Assembly (NCBI RefSeq): GCF_030052815.1
Contig: NW_026614822.1
Location: forward strand, 1 to 64,000
Direction: 5' to 3'
Source of the DNA: Hevea brasiliensis
Taxonomy: Eukaryota; Streptophyta; Magnoliopsida; Malpighiales; Euphorbiaceae
DNA length: 64,000 nucleotides
Shown here: positions 1 through 9,742 of the stretch, in pieces
Position numbering within the stretch: the stretch's first letter is position 1
How the letters are laid out: each line of letters opens with the position of its first letter
The notes under the pieces: generated by a model
Told to the model about the DNA's origin: nothing
The model's input: only the letters and a program-made list of their open reading frames with translations
Databases searched by the model: none
Made by a program: the position numbers and the translations under genes

Positions 1-500
1 GCATCATTAGTTGGAGTTGCAATAGCTTCCACCCACTTTGACACATAGTCAACCCCAACTAAGATGTATCTATTACCATATGAAGGAGAAATGGCCCCAT
101 AAAATCTATTCCCAAACATCGAATAATTCCACTTCAAGAATATCATTTAGGGCATTTGATCTCTTTTGACAAATTTCCACTCCTTTGGCATTTATCACAT
201 TCCAACACAAATTTCCTCACATCCTTAAAAAGATTTGGCCAAAGAAACCAGCTTGCAAAATTTTACTATTTGTTTTAGAGATTCCAAAATGTCCTCCATA
301 ATCTGAAGCATGGAAATGATGCATAATACTCTGTATCTCTTCATCAGGAAGACATCTCCTTATTAAACCATCACATCATCTCCTACTGAGTTATGGTTCA
401 TCCCATCTATATAATTTCACCTCATGTTTAAACTTTTTATTTTGTTGCCATGTCATACCTAGAGGTAAAACTCAACAAGATAGATAATTCACAAAGTCTG
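1..500 (-). pseudogene. Element A integrase (degraded, truncated by window)
   Basis: Reading the minus strand there is a zinc-binding region (MHHFHASDYGGHFG at about 280-325, then CDKCQRSGNLSK at about 165-215), followed by the start of the catalytic core, including [18 protein letters not shown] at 1-57. These match the HHCC and core parts of Athila integrases. Single-base losses break the frame, for example near 90-135 where the first catalytic Asp region is out of frame. The rest of the core lies outside the window. Confidence 0.8.
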
Positions 501-559
501 CATACCAAGGTGGTTTAGCAACAAGAGAAAAGTTGTTCATCCAAGAAAAACTCATCAAT

Positions 560-945
560 AGGATTTCATCCAATTCTTCATCATCCAATTTCAACCTACT
601 AAGATTATAAACTACATTTTCAGCTCCTTCTTATCTCTAATCTCCAAATCAAACTCTTGTATCGAATCCACCTAATGAGCCTAGGTTTAGCCTCCTTTTT
701 ACGAACAAATACGATGGTGCATGATCTGAAAATATAACCACCTTTGAGTCAATAATGTAAGGTGAATTTTTCTAATGCAAAGACAATTGCTAAAAATTCC
801 TTTTCAGATTGTTGCATAATTTGTTTGAGCCTCATCCGGGTTCTACTAGCATAATAAATAGCATAAGCCTTTTGTCCTTTCTTTGACCAAGAACAGCCCC
901 AATTGCATAGTTGCTAGCATCACACATAATTTCAAAGGTAGGCTC
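560..945 (-). pseudogene. Element A RNase H (degraded)
   Basis: The minus strand gives, in shifting frames, CDASNYAIGAVLGQ (about 890-930), YAIYYASRT (about 840-865) and a terminal LSRL motif near 595, the standard landmarks of a Ty3/gypsy RNase H between reverse transcriptase and integrase. At least two frameshifts and several stops interrupt it, so no continuous protein can be made. Confidence 0.75.
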
Positions 946-1682
946 CAATCGGTGGTTGCATGATTGGTGCAGATGATAAGAACTTGCTTCAACCTGCAAA
1001 AGGCATCCAAAAACTCTTGGTCAAATACAAATGGTGTGTCATTACTTAACAAATTAGACAAAGGTTTGGCTATTTTAGAAAAATCCTTGATAAAGCGTCT
1101 GTAGAACCCGGTATGTCCTAGGAAACTTCGAATTCCTTTGACATTGGTAGGAGGAGCCATCTTCTCTATCACTTCAACCTTGGCTTTATCAACCTCTATT
1201 CCTCTGTTAGATACCAAATGTCCAAGCACTATCCCTTCCTGAACCATGAAATGACACTTTTCCCAGTTTAACACAAGGTCAATATCTGTACATCGCTGCA
1301 AAACTTTAGAAAGGTTAGCCAAGCATATGTCAAATGAAGATCCATAAACAGAAAAATCGTCCATAAAAACCTCCATTATGTCTTCAATGAAATCTGAGAA
1401 GATTGCCATCATGCACCTTTGAAAAGTGGCTGGTGCATTACACAACCCAAATGGCATCCTTCTATAAGAAAAGGTTCCATATGGACAAGTAAAAGTGGTT
1501 TTCTCTTGATCATTTGGATGGATAGGGATTTGAAAAAAACCTGAGTACCCATCTAAATAGCAAAAATAAGAATGCCTAGCCAGTCTTTCCAACATCTGAT
1601 CAATGAAGGGAAGTGGAAAATGATCTTTTCTAGTGGCAACATTTAGTTTTCTGTAATCTATGCACATTCGCCAACTAGTCAC
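846..1682 (-). pseudogene. Element A reverse transcriptase, palm and thumb
   Basis: The open stretch of 278 codons encodes most of a Ty3/gypsy reverse transcriptase. Visible landmarks are WRMCIDYRKLN (residues 4-14), LDGYSGFFQIP (43-53), MPFGLCNAPATFQ (76-88) and the catalytic FMDD box (106-109); GHTGFYRRFIKDFS near residue 190 is the start of the connection region. It is separated by one frameshift near 1678 from the N-terminal part (1675-2334). The last 30 or so codons run out of frame with the RNase H. The catalytic aspartates are intact, so the polymerase core looks well preserved compared with the ends. Confidence 0.9.
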
Positions 1683-2334
1683 ATTCCGTGGGAATTAATT
1701 CATTATTTTCATTTTTGACAACTGTCATTCCACCCTTTTTTGGGACAACATGTACTGGGCTCACCCAAGTACTATCTGAGATAGGGTATATGATCCCTGC
1801 ATCAAGCAACTTCAAAATTTCCTTTTTAACAACTTCTTTCATATTTGGGTTCAACCTCCTTTGATGTTCAATAGATGGTTTACAATTTTCTTCCAAAATG
1901 ATTCTATGCATGCAAAAGTGTGGGCTTATTCCCTTAATGTCATCTATGGTGTATCCTAAGACTTTCCTAAATTGTCTCAACACTCTTAACAACTTATCAG
2001 CCTCTAAGGTACTCAAGTTTGCATTTACAATTAGTAGATAAGTGTTATTAGTGCCAAGAAATTCATACCTGAGCTGAGAAGGAAGTTGCTTAAGTTCTAC
2101 CTTAGGTGCATCTTCTTCCTTGAATGATGGTTGGTTAGATTCTGCTCTTTCCTTTTGTGTGAGTTGAAAGACTGGAGCAGAAATGAATGGTGGACTTCCC
2201 TCTAAGTGTTGGGCATATGCAGCCACATGAGGGTTGTCATAGTCTATGCCTCCTCCATGAACCAAACAATTTTCAAGTGGATCTTCGGATATTTCTTTAC
2301 AAGTGTTCTTCAACCAGCTCATCAATAATATCAA
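1675..2334 (-). pseudogene. Element A pol: protease-RT linker and RT N-terminus
   Basis: The 219-codon stretch carries the linker and RT fingers of Athila-type pol: PSQLRYEFLG, then LRQFRKVLGYTIDDIKGISP, then LLDAGIIYPISDSTWVSPVHVVPKKGG. The end, NELIPT, is followed in the intact lineage directly by the WRMCIDYRKLN motif, which here lies in another frame. It overlaps the preceding protease frame (2297-2941) by 38 bp in a different frame, so a second frameshift separates the two. Confidence 0.85.
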
Positions 2335-2941
2335 CTCTCAAGCAAGTATCAGCTTCAGAATGATGCTTCTTCATAGAGTTATTAATATTGAAAACCAATT
2401 GCTCTTCACCAACTCTAAGTGTCAATTTTTCTCCTTTCACGTCAATCAAAGCACCAGCTGTAGCCAAGAAAGGCCTTCCCAAGATAATTGGAATATTAAA
2501 ATCTTCCTCCATGTCCAAGATGACAAAGTCAACAGGTATATAAAACTTTCCAACCTTCAGAGGCACATTCTCCAAAATCCCTTCAGGATACTTTATTGAT
2601 CTGTCAGCTAACTGAAGAGAAATATGGGTTGGCTTTAGATCTCCCATATTGAGCTTCTCATAAATTGAGAGGGGCATGAGGCTAACACTAGCCCCTAAAT
2701 CACATAAGGCTTTTGTAGAACATGATTCCCCAATGTGGCATGGAATTGAAAAACTCCCTGGATCCTTGAGCTTTGGAGGAAGTTTCCTTTGGAGGATAGC
2801 ACTACATTCTTCTGTCAAAGCTACAGTTTCATCATCTTCAAGTTTCCTCTTGTTTGAGAGAATTTCTTTCAAGAATTTTGCATAAGAGGGCATTTGTGAA
2901 AGAGCATCAACAAACGGCACATTTATGTAAAGCTTCTTCAA
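2297..2941 (-). pseudogene. Element A aspartic protease region
   Basis: This encodes the retropepsin-like part of Athila pol. The N-terminal stretch (NVPFVDALSQMPSYAKFLKE, then LPPKLKDPGSFSIPC) is characteristic of the lineage. The active-site region reads CDLGASVSLMP, a D-L-G-A variant of the usual D-S/T-G-A, which is normal in Athila. ILGRPFLATAGALIDV is the second conserved protease block. The frame has no internal stop over 214 codons. The upstream boundary is open: the frame continues from the linker without a clear Met. Confidence 0.87.
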
Positions 2942-3211
2942 AACCTCTAAGAACTTCCCAAATTGCTTATCAAGCTTGGCTTTTTGAAATCTTTGTGGAA
3001 AGGGAAGCTGTGGCTTGTAGGGCTCAGGAGGTATACACTTCTCTTCCTTCTCTTCAATTTTCTCTTTACATTTTTTTGCACTCTCTTGTTTTTCACTCTC
3101 ATCAGTTTCTTTCTTATTTTCTCTCTTCTCACTATTTTCACTCTTCTCATCATTTATAACTTTCCCACTCCTTAAAGTAATAGCTTGACACTACTCTCTT
3201 GGGTTTTCTGG
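2942..3211 (-). pseudogene. Element A gag-pol linker, lysine/glutamate-rich
   Basis: Between gag and protease the minus strand reads AITLRSGKV (about 3155-3184), a signature found after gag in Athila elements, followed by a Lys/Glu-rich stretch and PQLPFPQRFQ. It joins the protease without a visible domain of its own. The gag stop at 3212 precedes it. Whether that stop is ancestral or a mutation cannot be told from one copy. Confidence 0.7.
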
Positions 3212-4462
3212 TTAACTTGGAAGTTTTCCAAAAGATTTAGCACCTGAGGAAGATGCTTGTTGTGCAATCTGATTTTCCAAAGATTCATTATGTGTTTGCA
3301 TCTGTTCCAGCCTTGCTTTCATCTCTCTCATCTCCTCATCATGCTTATTTTGGTTAGCAAGAATCTGTTGCAATAAAGCTTCAGTGGTGGAATTTTGTTC
3401 TTGCTGTTTTGGTGGAGGATTCATATTTTTCTGCTGAAAATTAGGCAATGGTTGCCTATTTTGCTGATATGGAACTCCTTGCTGCTGTTGTGGTTGAAAA
3501 TTCTGATTTGGAACTTGACTTTGCTGATTTCCCCATGAAAAGTTGGGATGATTCCTCCAATTTGGATTATAGGTTTGAGAATAAGGATTCCCCATTTGCT
3601 TGTTTCCATAATTACTAACATATGCAGCTTGTTCTCCATAATCTACTCCACAGCTGGTAGTTCCTTCTGCATAAGCCACTTGTTGTGAACTTCCAGATGA
3701 TGATGATGAACTAACCAACATACTCAAATCTTCCATCTTCTTAGCCAAAACATTTGTAAGTGCATCAAACTTTGCATTAATCATATTGAATGGATCAAGA
3801 TCATACATTCCAGCAGCTTGCCTTTTTTGAGTTGGAGTTGGTCCTCTTGGACTACTCCAAAGATGAGTATTCTTTGCAATTTTCTCCAATAGCTCATAAG
3901 CTTCATCTTCATGCTTCATAATAAATTCTCCTTCTGTTTGAGCATCAATAATTCCTCTGATTGCAGGAGTGACATTCGTGTAAAAATTCTGGTTTATCAT
4001 CCATTTCGGAATGGCATGATGTGGGCATTGTCTCTCTAATTCCTTCCATCTCATCCATGATTCATAAAGAGTTTCATCCTCTCTTGGTCTGAAAGCTGTC
4101 ATTTGATTCCTCAATTCTTGAGTTTTTCCAGGTGGAAAATATTGTGCAAGAAATGCATCAATCCTTGGTCTTGCTATGCTCTCTCTCAAGTCATCAAAAC
4201 GTGGAAAAGCATGATCTATCATACTTCCCCTAGGCACGTTTGCATTAACAACTTCTTCCCCTTGGGCTGCATTTTCATTGTTTTGATCATTTCCAGCATT
4301 AACACCAATTCTCATTCTTTCATCAGCCATGACTTCTTCTAATTCAGTTTCTCTCAAGGCTTCTTTTCTTTTTCTGGTTTCTTGCTTGTTGGCCTTACAA
4401 AATTTCTCAATTTCAGGATTGAACAATAAGGATGTGTCACTTGTGCTTCTAGCTCTTCTCAT
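3212..4462 (-). CDS. Element A Gag (Athila type), probably defective
   Basis: An uninterrupted frame of 416 codons starts at an ATG about 110 bp inside the primer site. The capsid-like core shows FLAQYFPPGKTQELRNQMTAF, ETLYESWMRWKELERQCPHH and FYTNVTPAIRGIIDAQTEGE, then the C-terminal Asn/Gln-rich region with NPNWRNHPNFSWGNQQ, all typical of Athila Gag. Two things are odd. The core joins RPRID directly to the FLAQYF block, where Athila Gags normally have about 80 more residues, so an in-frame deletion is likely. No complete CCHC zinc knuckle is visible; only a single Cys remains in the expected place. It would assemble and package virus-like particles if complete. Confidence 0.85.
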   Translation of the reverse strand: MRRARSTSDTSLLFNPEIEKFCKANKQETRKRKEALRETELEEVMADERMRIGVNAGNDQNNENAAQGEEVVNANVPRGSMIDHAFPRFDDLRESIARPRIDAFLAQYFPPGKTQELRNQMTAFRPREDETLYESWMRWKELERQCPHHAIPKWMINQNFYTNVTPAIRGIIDAQTEGEFIMKHEDEAYELLEKIAKNTHLWSSPRGPTPTQKRQAAGMYDLDPFNMINAKFDALTNVLAKKMEDLSMLVSSSSSSGSSQQVAYAEGTTSCGVDYGEQAAYVSNYGNKQMGNPYSQTYNPNWRNHPNFSWGNQQSQVPNQNFQPQQQQGVPYQQNRQPLPNFQQKNMNPPPKQQEQNSTTEALLQQILANQNKHDEEMREMKARLEQMQTHNESLENQIAQQASSSGAKSFGKLPS

Positions 4463-4570
4463 AAAAGATTAAAAGTACCTGAAAAAGAACAAACAAACAC
4501 AAAATGAAAAGATAACGAAAATAAAACTATAAACAACTAAAATAATCAAGAATTCAATCTTAAACAAACA

Positions 4571-4590
4571 ACTCCCCGGCAACGGAGCCA
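4571..4590 (-). other. Element A primer-binding site (Asp-tRNA type)
   Basis: The minus strand reads TGGCTCCGTTGCCGGGGAGT six bases inside the LTR. The usual form in Athila-like elements has GGCGCCG, so one base has changed. The preceding AGTTTT spacer is also typical. Confidence 0.8.
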
Positions 4591-4596
4591 AAAACT

Positions 4597-6217
4597 TGAT
4601 GCGTCCCTACCGCAAGTGCACGGGTCGTACAAGTAGTATAGAAAAGATATCGTTCCCACGAGGAGTTGTGTTAATGATTGAATTTTTGATATAAAAAGTT
4701 GAGTAAATTGAAATATTTTTTGAAATTAAAGTAATGAATTAATGGGTATTGAGAATGTGAAATCTATGTATGCAAAATTAATAATCTATTCAACAATGTA
4801 TTAATTAAACTAAAATTGCATCAAATTGAAATAAGCAAGTTCAAATATGGCAATATTCAAAATGGCAAGTAATTAAATTCGATTAGAAATTAACAATGGT
4901 AAAAAGGCGATTCCGGAGTTCGGGATTTCATATCCGAGCTATTTTGGGATTTTAAATTGGTTATCCAATCTTGTGAAACTTATGGTTTTAAGGAGATTAA
5001 TTCTTAAATCCTTCGAATACCCTTTCGAGTGAGACAAAGAGTGCCTTAATCAAACTAATCCTACTTTCGTGGAGTTAGAATTAATTAAGACCCATTAAGT
5101 TCTTTAACTAATCTGTGAATCCTCTTAATCCTTAGCCTATTTCTAGGTCTAAGTTAATTAAGTCCAATTTCTTGATTATCTATCACAAGGCCTTCTCCTT
5201 TCGGTGCCTCAACCATGGATTAAGAACATCACTTAATGGGATCCTACACTAAGCATGTCATTAAGCACACAAGAAATGAATAAAACTCATTAAGACCACA
5301 AAATATGGATTACCCAATCAAAATCCACAAGATATCTCAAATATTACAACCCTTACTCCAGAATCAAAATAAAACTACTCACTATCCATAATGCTTACAA
5401 GATATATTGAGTTTAAATGGAAATAAAGCTTTAATCTAAGCTAAGGAATAAGAAATTAAATACTAGAAATGTAGAAAAATGTAAGGAAGAAAGAAATCTG
5501 CAAATCTTGGTTAAAAATGGTGTGGAAGGTGAAAGTGACTCCTCAAATTCTGCCTCTCTTCTCCTTTCCTTTTCTGCTCCTTGTCTCTTCCTCTAAAATG
5601 GGAAAATGAGACTATTTATAGCATTTTTCTGACATGGAGCCCTAAAATGGTATGTTCTAGGAGGAATTATCTGAGGGAATCTTCTGCCAGCTCATTAATG
5701 AACTCTTTATGGGACTGCATAAGTGGACTGCATAAGTCATGCAGTCCCTTATGCAGTTTTCGGCTGTTTCTGGGTCACTTATGCGAAACTGCATGACTTG
5801 GTGCATAGGTTATGCACAATTCCGTGAAAGTGCATAAGGGAGGCGTGAATGTGCATAAGCTATGCAGTCTCCTTATGCACATTTCGGCTGGTTCTGGAAC
5901 AGTGATTTTTCTCCTTATGCAGATCTGCATAGCTTATGCGGCAAGTTATGCACAGTTTGGTCAATGCATATTTCAGCTTGAAAACTTGTTTTTGACATCT
6001 TTGGCTGTAGAAGACACTCCTCAATGGCAAAATTCTCTTCGGTCCTTCAAAAACACCATTTTTCCTACAAAACAAAGTAAAAATTACAAATTAATGCAAA
6101 ATTGACAACTATGAAAAACTAACTAATTAACTAATGAAATTAGCTAAAAATGACTAATAATCAAATAAAAATTGTTATAAAATTAGACCTAAATGACTAT
6201 GCAAAATGTATGCATCA
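4597..6217 (-). repeat. Element A 5' LTR (1,621 bp)
   Basis: The ends form a 6-bp inverted repeat: TGATGC at 4597 and GCATCA ending at 6217. The primer site lies just outside the 4597 end and copia coding sequence just outside the 6217 end, which fixes both borders. The block at 4600-4675 (GTCCCTACCGCAAGTGCACG onward) resembles the conserved 3' end of Athila/Tat LTRs. The upstream half contains the cluster of TGCATAAG words noted separately. No gene is supported inside it. Confidence 0.9.
5712..5972. repeat. Cluster of TGCATAAG / CTTATGCA words in LTR A
   Basis: About a dozen copies of the octamer TGCATAAG, its complement, or one-base variants (TGCATAGG, TTATGCAC, TGCATGAC) occur within 260 bp in both orientations. 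Paired copies can form short stems. They lie on the element's upstream side of the LTR, where enhancers usually are. The rest of the LTR lacks this density. Confidence 0.8.
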
Positions 6218-7358
6218 GCTAGGAACAATGCCGTGCTCTCTCAAGTATTCATCAAATTCAGTACTCAAGTATTCATCAAATTCAGTACTCAAGTATTCAC
6301 CTCCACGATCTGATCGAAGAGCTTTAATACTCTTTCTTGTTTGATTTTCTACTTCAGATTTAAATTCTTTGAACTTTTTAAAGGATTCATGTTTGTATTT
6401 CATCAAATACAAATACCCAAACCTTGATTTATCATCAGTAAAGGTAATAAAGTAATGAAAACCACCTCTATCCATTTCTTTAAATGGACCACATATATCA
6501 CTATGTATTAGCTCTAAAATATTTTCAGCTCTTAACCCTTATCCTACAAAGGCTGTTCTAGTCATTTTGCTCTGAAGGCAAGATTCACAAGTTGGAGTAG
6601 GCTTAGAGCCCAATGAGGATAGAATCCCCATTTTCTCCAGTTTTGCAATCATATCTTTTGCAACATGACGTAACCTTAAGTACCAAATATATTTTGAACT
6701 TGAGTTGATTTTCACCATGGCATTGCATTCATTTAGATCACTCGCATTCATTTTGTGTTTGTCATTATTATCCAAATAATAAAGACCATTATTCATATAA
6801 CCCAAACAAACATATTTATTTCCAAAATAAATATTGCAAACATCATCTGTGAATTGAAATTCATAGCCATTTCTAGTTAAACTAGATATAGAAATGGTGA
6901 ACTTAAAAGCATTAGGTACATATTAAATATTATCCAAACACATAACATGTCCAAACATGTAAAAGGATTTAGATCCAATGGCTAAAGCTTCAACAGTTGA
7001 GCCATTGCCAATTTGGACTCTAACATCTCGAGAACGCAAGCTGCTACTATTTGTTAGTTCCTGCATATCATAAGAAATGTGAGAACTGGCACCAGTATTT
7101 AAAACCCAAGCTGTAAATGAACTATGAGTATCATCAGAATCTAAATAACAAGATATGGACATACCTTAGAAGGTGTATCCTTCTTATCCTTCGAGAAGCA
7201 AGATACTGCAGGCGGTTCCTTTTGATTGCCCATCCTTCTAGCAGTGGAAACACTTTCCTTTGCCTCCATTAGCTTTAGTCTTCCCTTTCTGTTTAGCTAT
7301 TTTCTTGGAAGGACCAGGAATCTGAGGTTTCTTTTTCTTATTTCCCTTCTTCTTGTTG
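6218..7358 (-). pseudogene. Copia copy I: gag end, protease, pre-integrase and integrase N-part
   Basis: One largely continuous minus-strand frame. From 7358 downward: Lys-rich end of Gag; CFHC start of a zinc knuckle (7238-7252) followed by a stop and a damaged second half without its His; protease with WVLNTGASSHI (about 7075-7107), where the catalytic Asp has become Asn; pre-integrase domain (6539-6805) with the C-E-S-C pair; integrase core from IHSDICGPF (about 6495) to LRSDRGGEYLS (about 6300), giving the first two catalytic Asp. Stops lie near 6536, 6920 and 7236. It ends at 6217 where element A is inserted. The gag that precedes it continues at 51620, beyond inserted element B. Confidence 0.9.
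6240..6299. repeat. 24-bp in-frame tandem repeat in copia I integrase
   Basis: CTCAAGTATTCATCAAATTC plus four bases repeats at 6240 and 6264 with a partial third copy at 6288. It duplicates eight residues (YLSTEFDE) after the second catalytic Asp of the integrase, about 25 bp from the insertion point of element A. Confidence 0.85.
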
Positions 7359-9742
7359 TGTAACACCCCTGTTTGCATAGCCTGGTATATTTCACTATTC
7401 CAGTGATCAGTGTCGATCAGGACAATTAAGGGGATTAGAACCACACTTAAGACAACTTGATAAGCTATAAACACAAATAATTAGTAATTATCAATTAGTT
7501 AAGTATAAATAAGAAAAACAGAACATAAGAAGTTAAACGAGCCGAGAGTCACAAATGATGGATGACCTTCTGGAAGAATCATAAGTCAATTTAAACTCAA
7601 ATTTTGAACCGTAAAATATGACACTGTGGTCCTTAGGACTATTACAAACACAGTGAAAAAGAGAAAATCATGAAAAAGAATTGTTAAGGCAGTCAAATAA
7701 TTAGGTCAGGGACCCGGAAGAAATATTGAATTATTTGCAAACCGGGTTAAACCGGCAAGGGGCAATTTGGCCAATTGACCCCGAAAGCTAACTCCTAACC
7801 TAACTGTCAAATAAAATTAGAGAAAAGAAAATTTCAGAATCGGAAATTAAATTAAAGAACTAATGGAAAAAATAAATAAAAAAAAGAAAATGAAAAAGGT
7901 GAAAAGAGATGACATCATGCATGACATCATGCATGATGCCATAAATATTATAATTAAAAATTAAATTCATAATAATTTGTGGTCTTCCTAATACATATAA
8001 AAGAAAAGAAAAGAAAAATAAAATTCATTTATCTTCATCTTGTTGTCGTCCCTCTCCCTTAGCTCTCTCTCTCTCTCATTTTTCTTTCTTGAAACCACCA
8101 TGGGAGCTCACCTCAAGCTCTCATAAACCCTAAATTCAGCCACAAAATCCCTAACCCCCTTAAGCAAACCTTGCAAGTGGACTTTGATATAAAGGTTGGA
8201 TGCCATTAAAACCAAGAAAGTGGGGAGAATTGAAGATTAAAATTCTGCACTAAGGTTAGTGATCCAACTTGAATTTTTTTGGTTTGAGTGTTTATGATTG
8301 AATGAACTTGGAAATATGCTTAAAATGAAATGAAAATAATTGTTGGAGGACTAGAAGTAAATTTGGCCAACTAGGGTTTGATGGGTGTATACATGTGTTT
8401 TGATTGAATTAAAAGTGTAGGTAAGTTTGTATGAATGTGGAGGTGATGTTGGTATGCTTAGAATTAATTAAGTGTAATAAATTGGTGAATTAGGGTTTGG
8501 CACCTAGGGTTTGGAATACAAAATTGTGAGAATGTGTCAAATGATGTGTTAGACTTGGTTTGAGGTGAGAAATGGTCATTTGTGACCAATTGGAGTACGT
8601 TAGAAGTGTTGGAACCAAATGCAAATTCGGATTGCTTAGGGTCATGCTATAGGCAGCAGGACCAAGGTCCTTTCAGGGACCAAAACTGAAAATTTATAAC
8701 TCCAATTGGTCTGAGACCAATTGGGAATGAAAATAGACACAAAATGGAACATTTTTTATTTAGGAATCATGCCCAAAAAGTGACTATAACATAGTGAACA
8801 AATTGGCAAAATCTGGGTGTGAGTGTTCTGGCCTGTACAAAAATGACCAAATGAACAGTGTTTGTTCATTTAGCCATAACTTGGACTAGGCAAGTCTAAA
8901 TGACCTGAAATTTTACCAGTGGAAAACTGAGATATAGACCTAAAAATTTGATGAAGAACACAAACCCAAATTATACACTTAACCAAGTCACTTAGCCACC
9001 CAAATTTAGTGACCTAAAACTGCCAGAACCAGTTTTGTGCCCAGAAATCTGGGTTAAGTCCAATCCGATAGCCATGATTCAAGTGACTATAACCTGAGGT
9101 ACAAAACTCCAATTGGAGTGATTCAAAAAGGAGAATAAAGTTAAGACAATAAGGAACAATTTCTATGAAGAAAACTTAGCCCAATTCCAATAGCAAAATG
9201 ACCAATGGAACAGTGCAATCTAAGACACCAAAACTGAAAATTGGCAATTTTGCTTAAAAGACCTAAGTTTTGAGAAAACAACCAAAACTAACAAAATTGA
9301 TGACCAAAATGTGGTATGTGAGGATAGTTGAGTTCCCATACCTTTTGAGTATAATCAAGTCAATATTTTGACTTGAATAGTACTATGAATAGTAACCTCA
9401 ATATGAAATTTGCAAGAATGTAAGTTAAAACATATTGGAATTAGTTATTGGAATTGTTATGAAGTAAAGATACTGAGACACTATAAATTTTGTGTTTCAG
9501 CTGAAAAAGACTCGGAAAGTCTGAGAGACTGAGTCAAGATCTAGAGGCGACTCATGTCAGGTTTGTGCACAATAAACATTATTTAAGCATTTTATCCTTG
9601 AAAATTTGATTTAGTACGCATTATGAGTTTAAGAACTTTTGTCTTGCCACTTTGTGAATGAAAATGTAACTTTGGAAATTGATTTGATTTTTGTATGCAA
9701 TATTTGAATAAATTGTTTTAAATTGATTTTAGATTCACACTT
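7359..9742 (+). repeat. Element B 5' LTR, first segment
   Basis: Starts TGTAACACCCC and aligns base for base with the start of the 3' LTR at 48204. It stops at 9742 where element C is inserted, and resumes at 20719. It contains the promoter block at 7909-8003, a CT-rich tract (8063-8076) and three LTR modules (about 8694, 8874 and 9087; see findings). No ORF of note. Confidence 0.92.
7909..8003 (+). promoter_or_regulatory. Candidate LTR B core promoter with TGACATCA repeats and TATA box
   Basis: ATGACATCATGC occurs twice in direct tandem (7909-7920, 7921-7932), followed by the half-site ATGATGCC. TGACATCA is one base from the bZIP/CRE palindrome TGACGTCA. About 65 bp downstream is TATAAAAG (7996-8003), then a pyrimidine-rich CT tract that suits a transcription start near 8030. 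The 3' LTR keeps the repeats (about 48752) but reads CATAAAAG at the TATA position (about 48839). Confidence 0.6.

Larger units (their letters stand above)
1..6217 (-). mobile_element. Element A: Athila-like Ty3/gypsy retrotransposon, 5' part only
   Basis: On the minus strand the order is 5' LTR (4597-6217), primer site, gag, protease, reverse transcriptase, RNase H, integrase; the window start cuts the integrase, so the 3' LTR is not visible. The gag and protease sequence, the ITLRSGK linker and the aspartate-tRNA-like primer site fit the Athila lineage. It is inserted in the integrase of copia copy I: copia coding sequence resumes at 6218, directly after the LTR end. The TSD cannot be checked because the other flank is outside the window. 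Several frameshifts and stops mark it as dead. Confidence 0.9.

Noticed and set aside
2303..3175. Several plus-strand open frames of 69-101 codons opposite the element A protease and linker
   Set aside because: They are antisense shadows of the protease and of a Lys/Glu-rich stretch; no known domain, and the minus frame has clear homology.
8095..8130. Start codon in a good context (ACCACCATGG) in LTR B as a gene start
   Set aside because: The frame closes after a few codons and differs in the 3' LTR copy.
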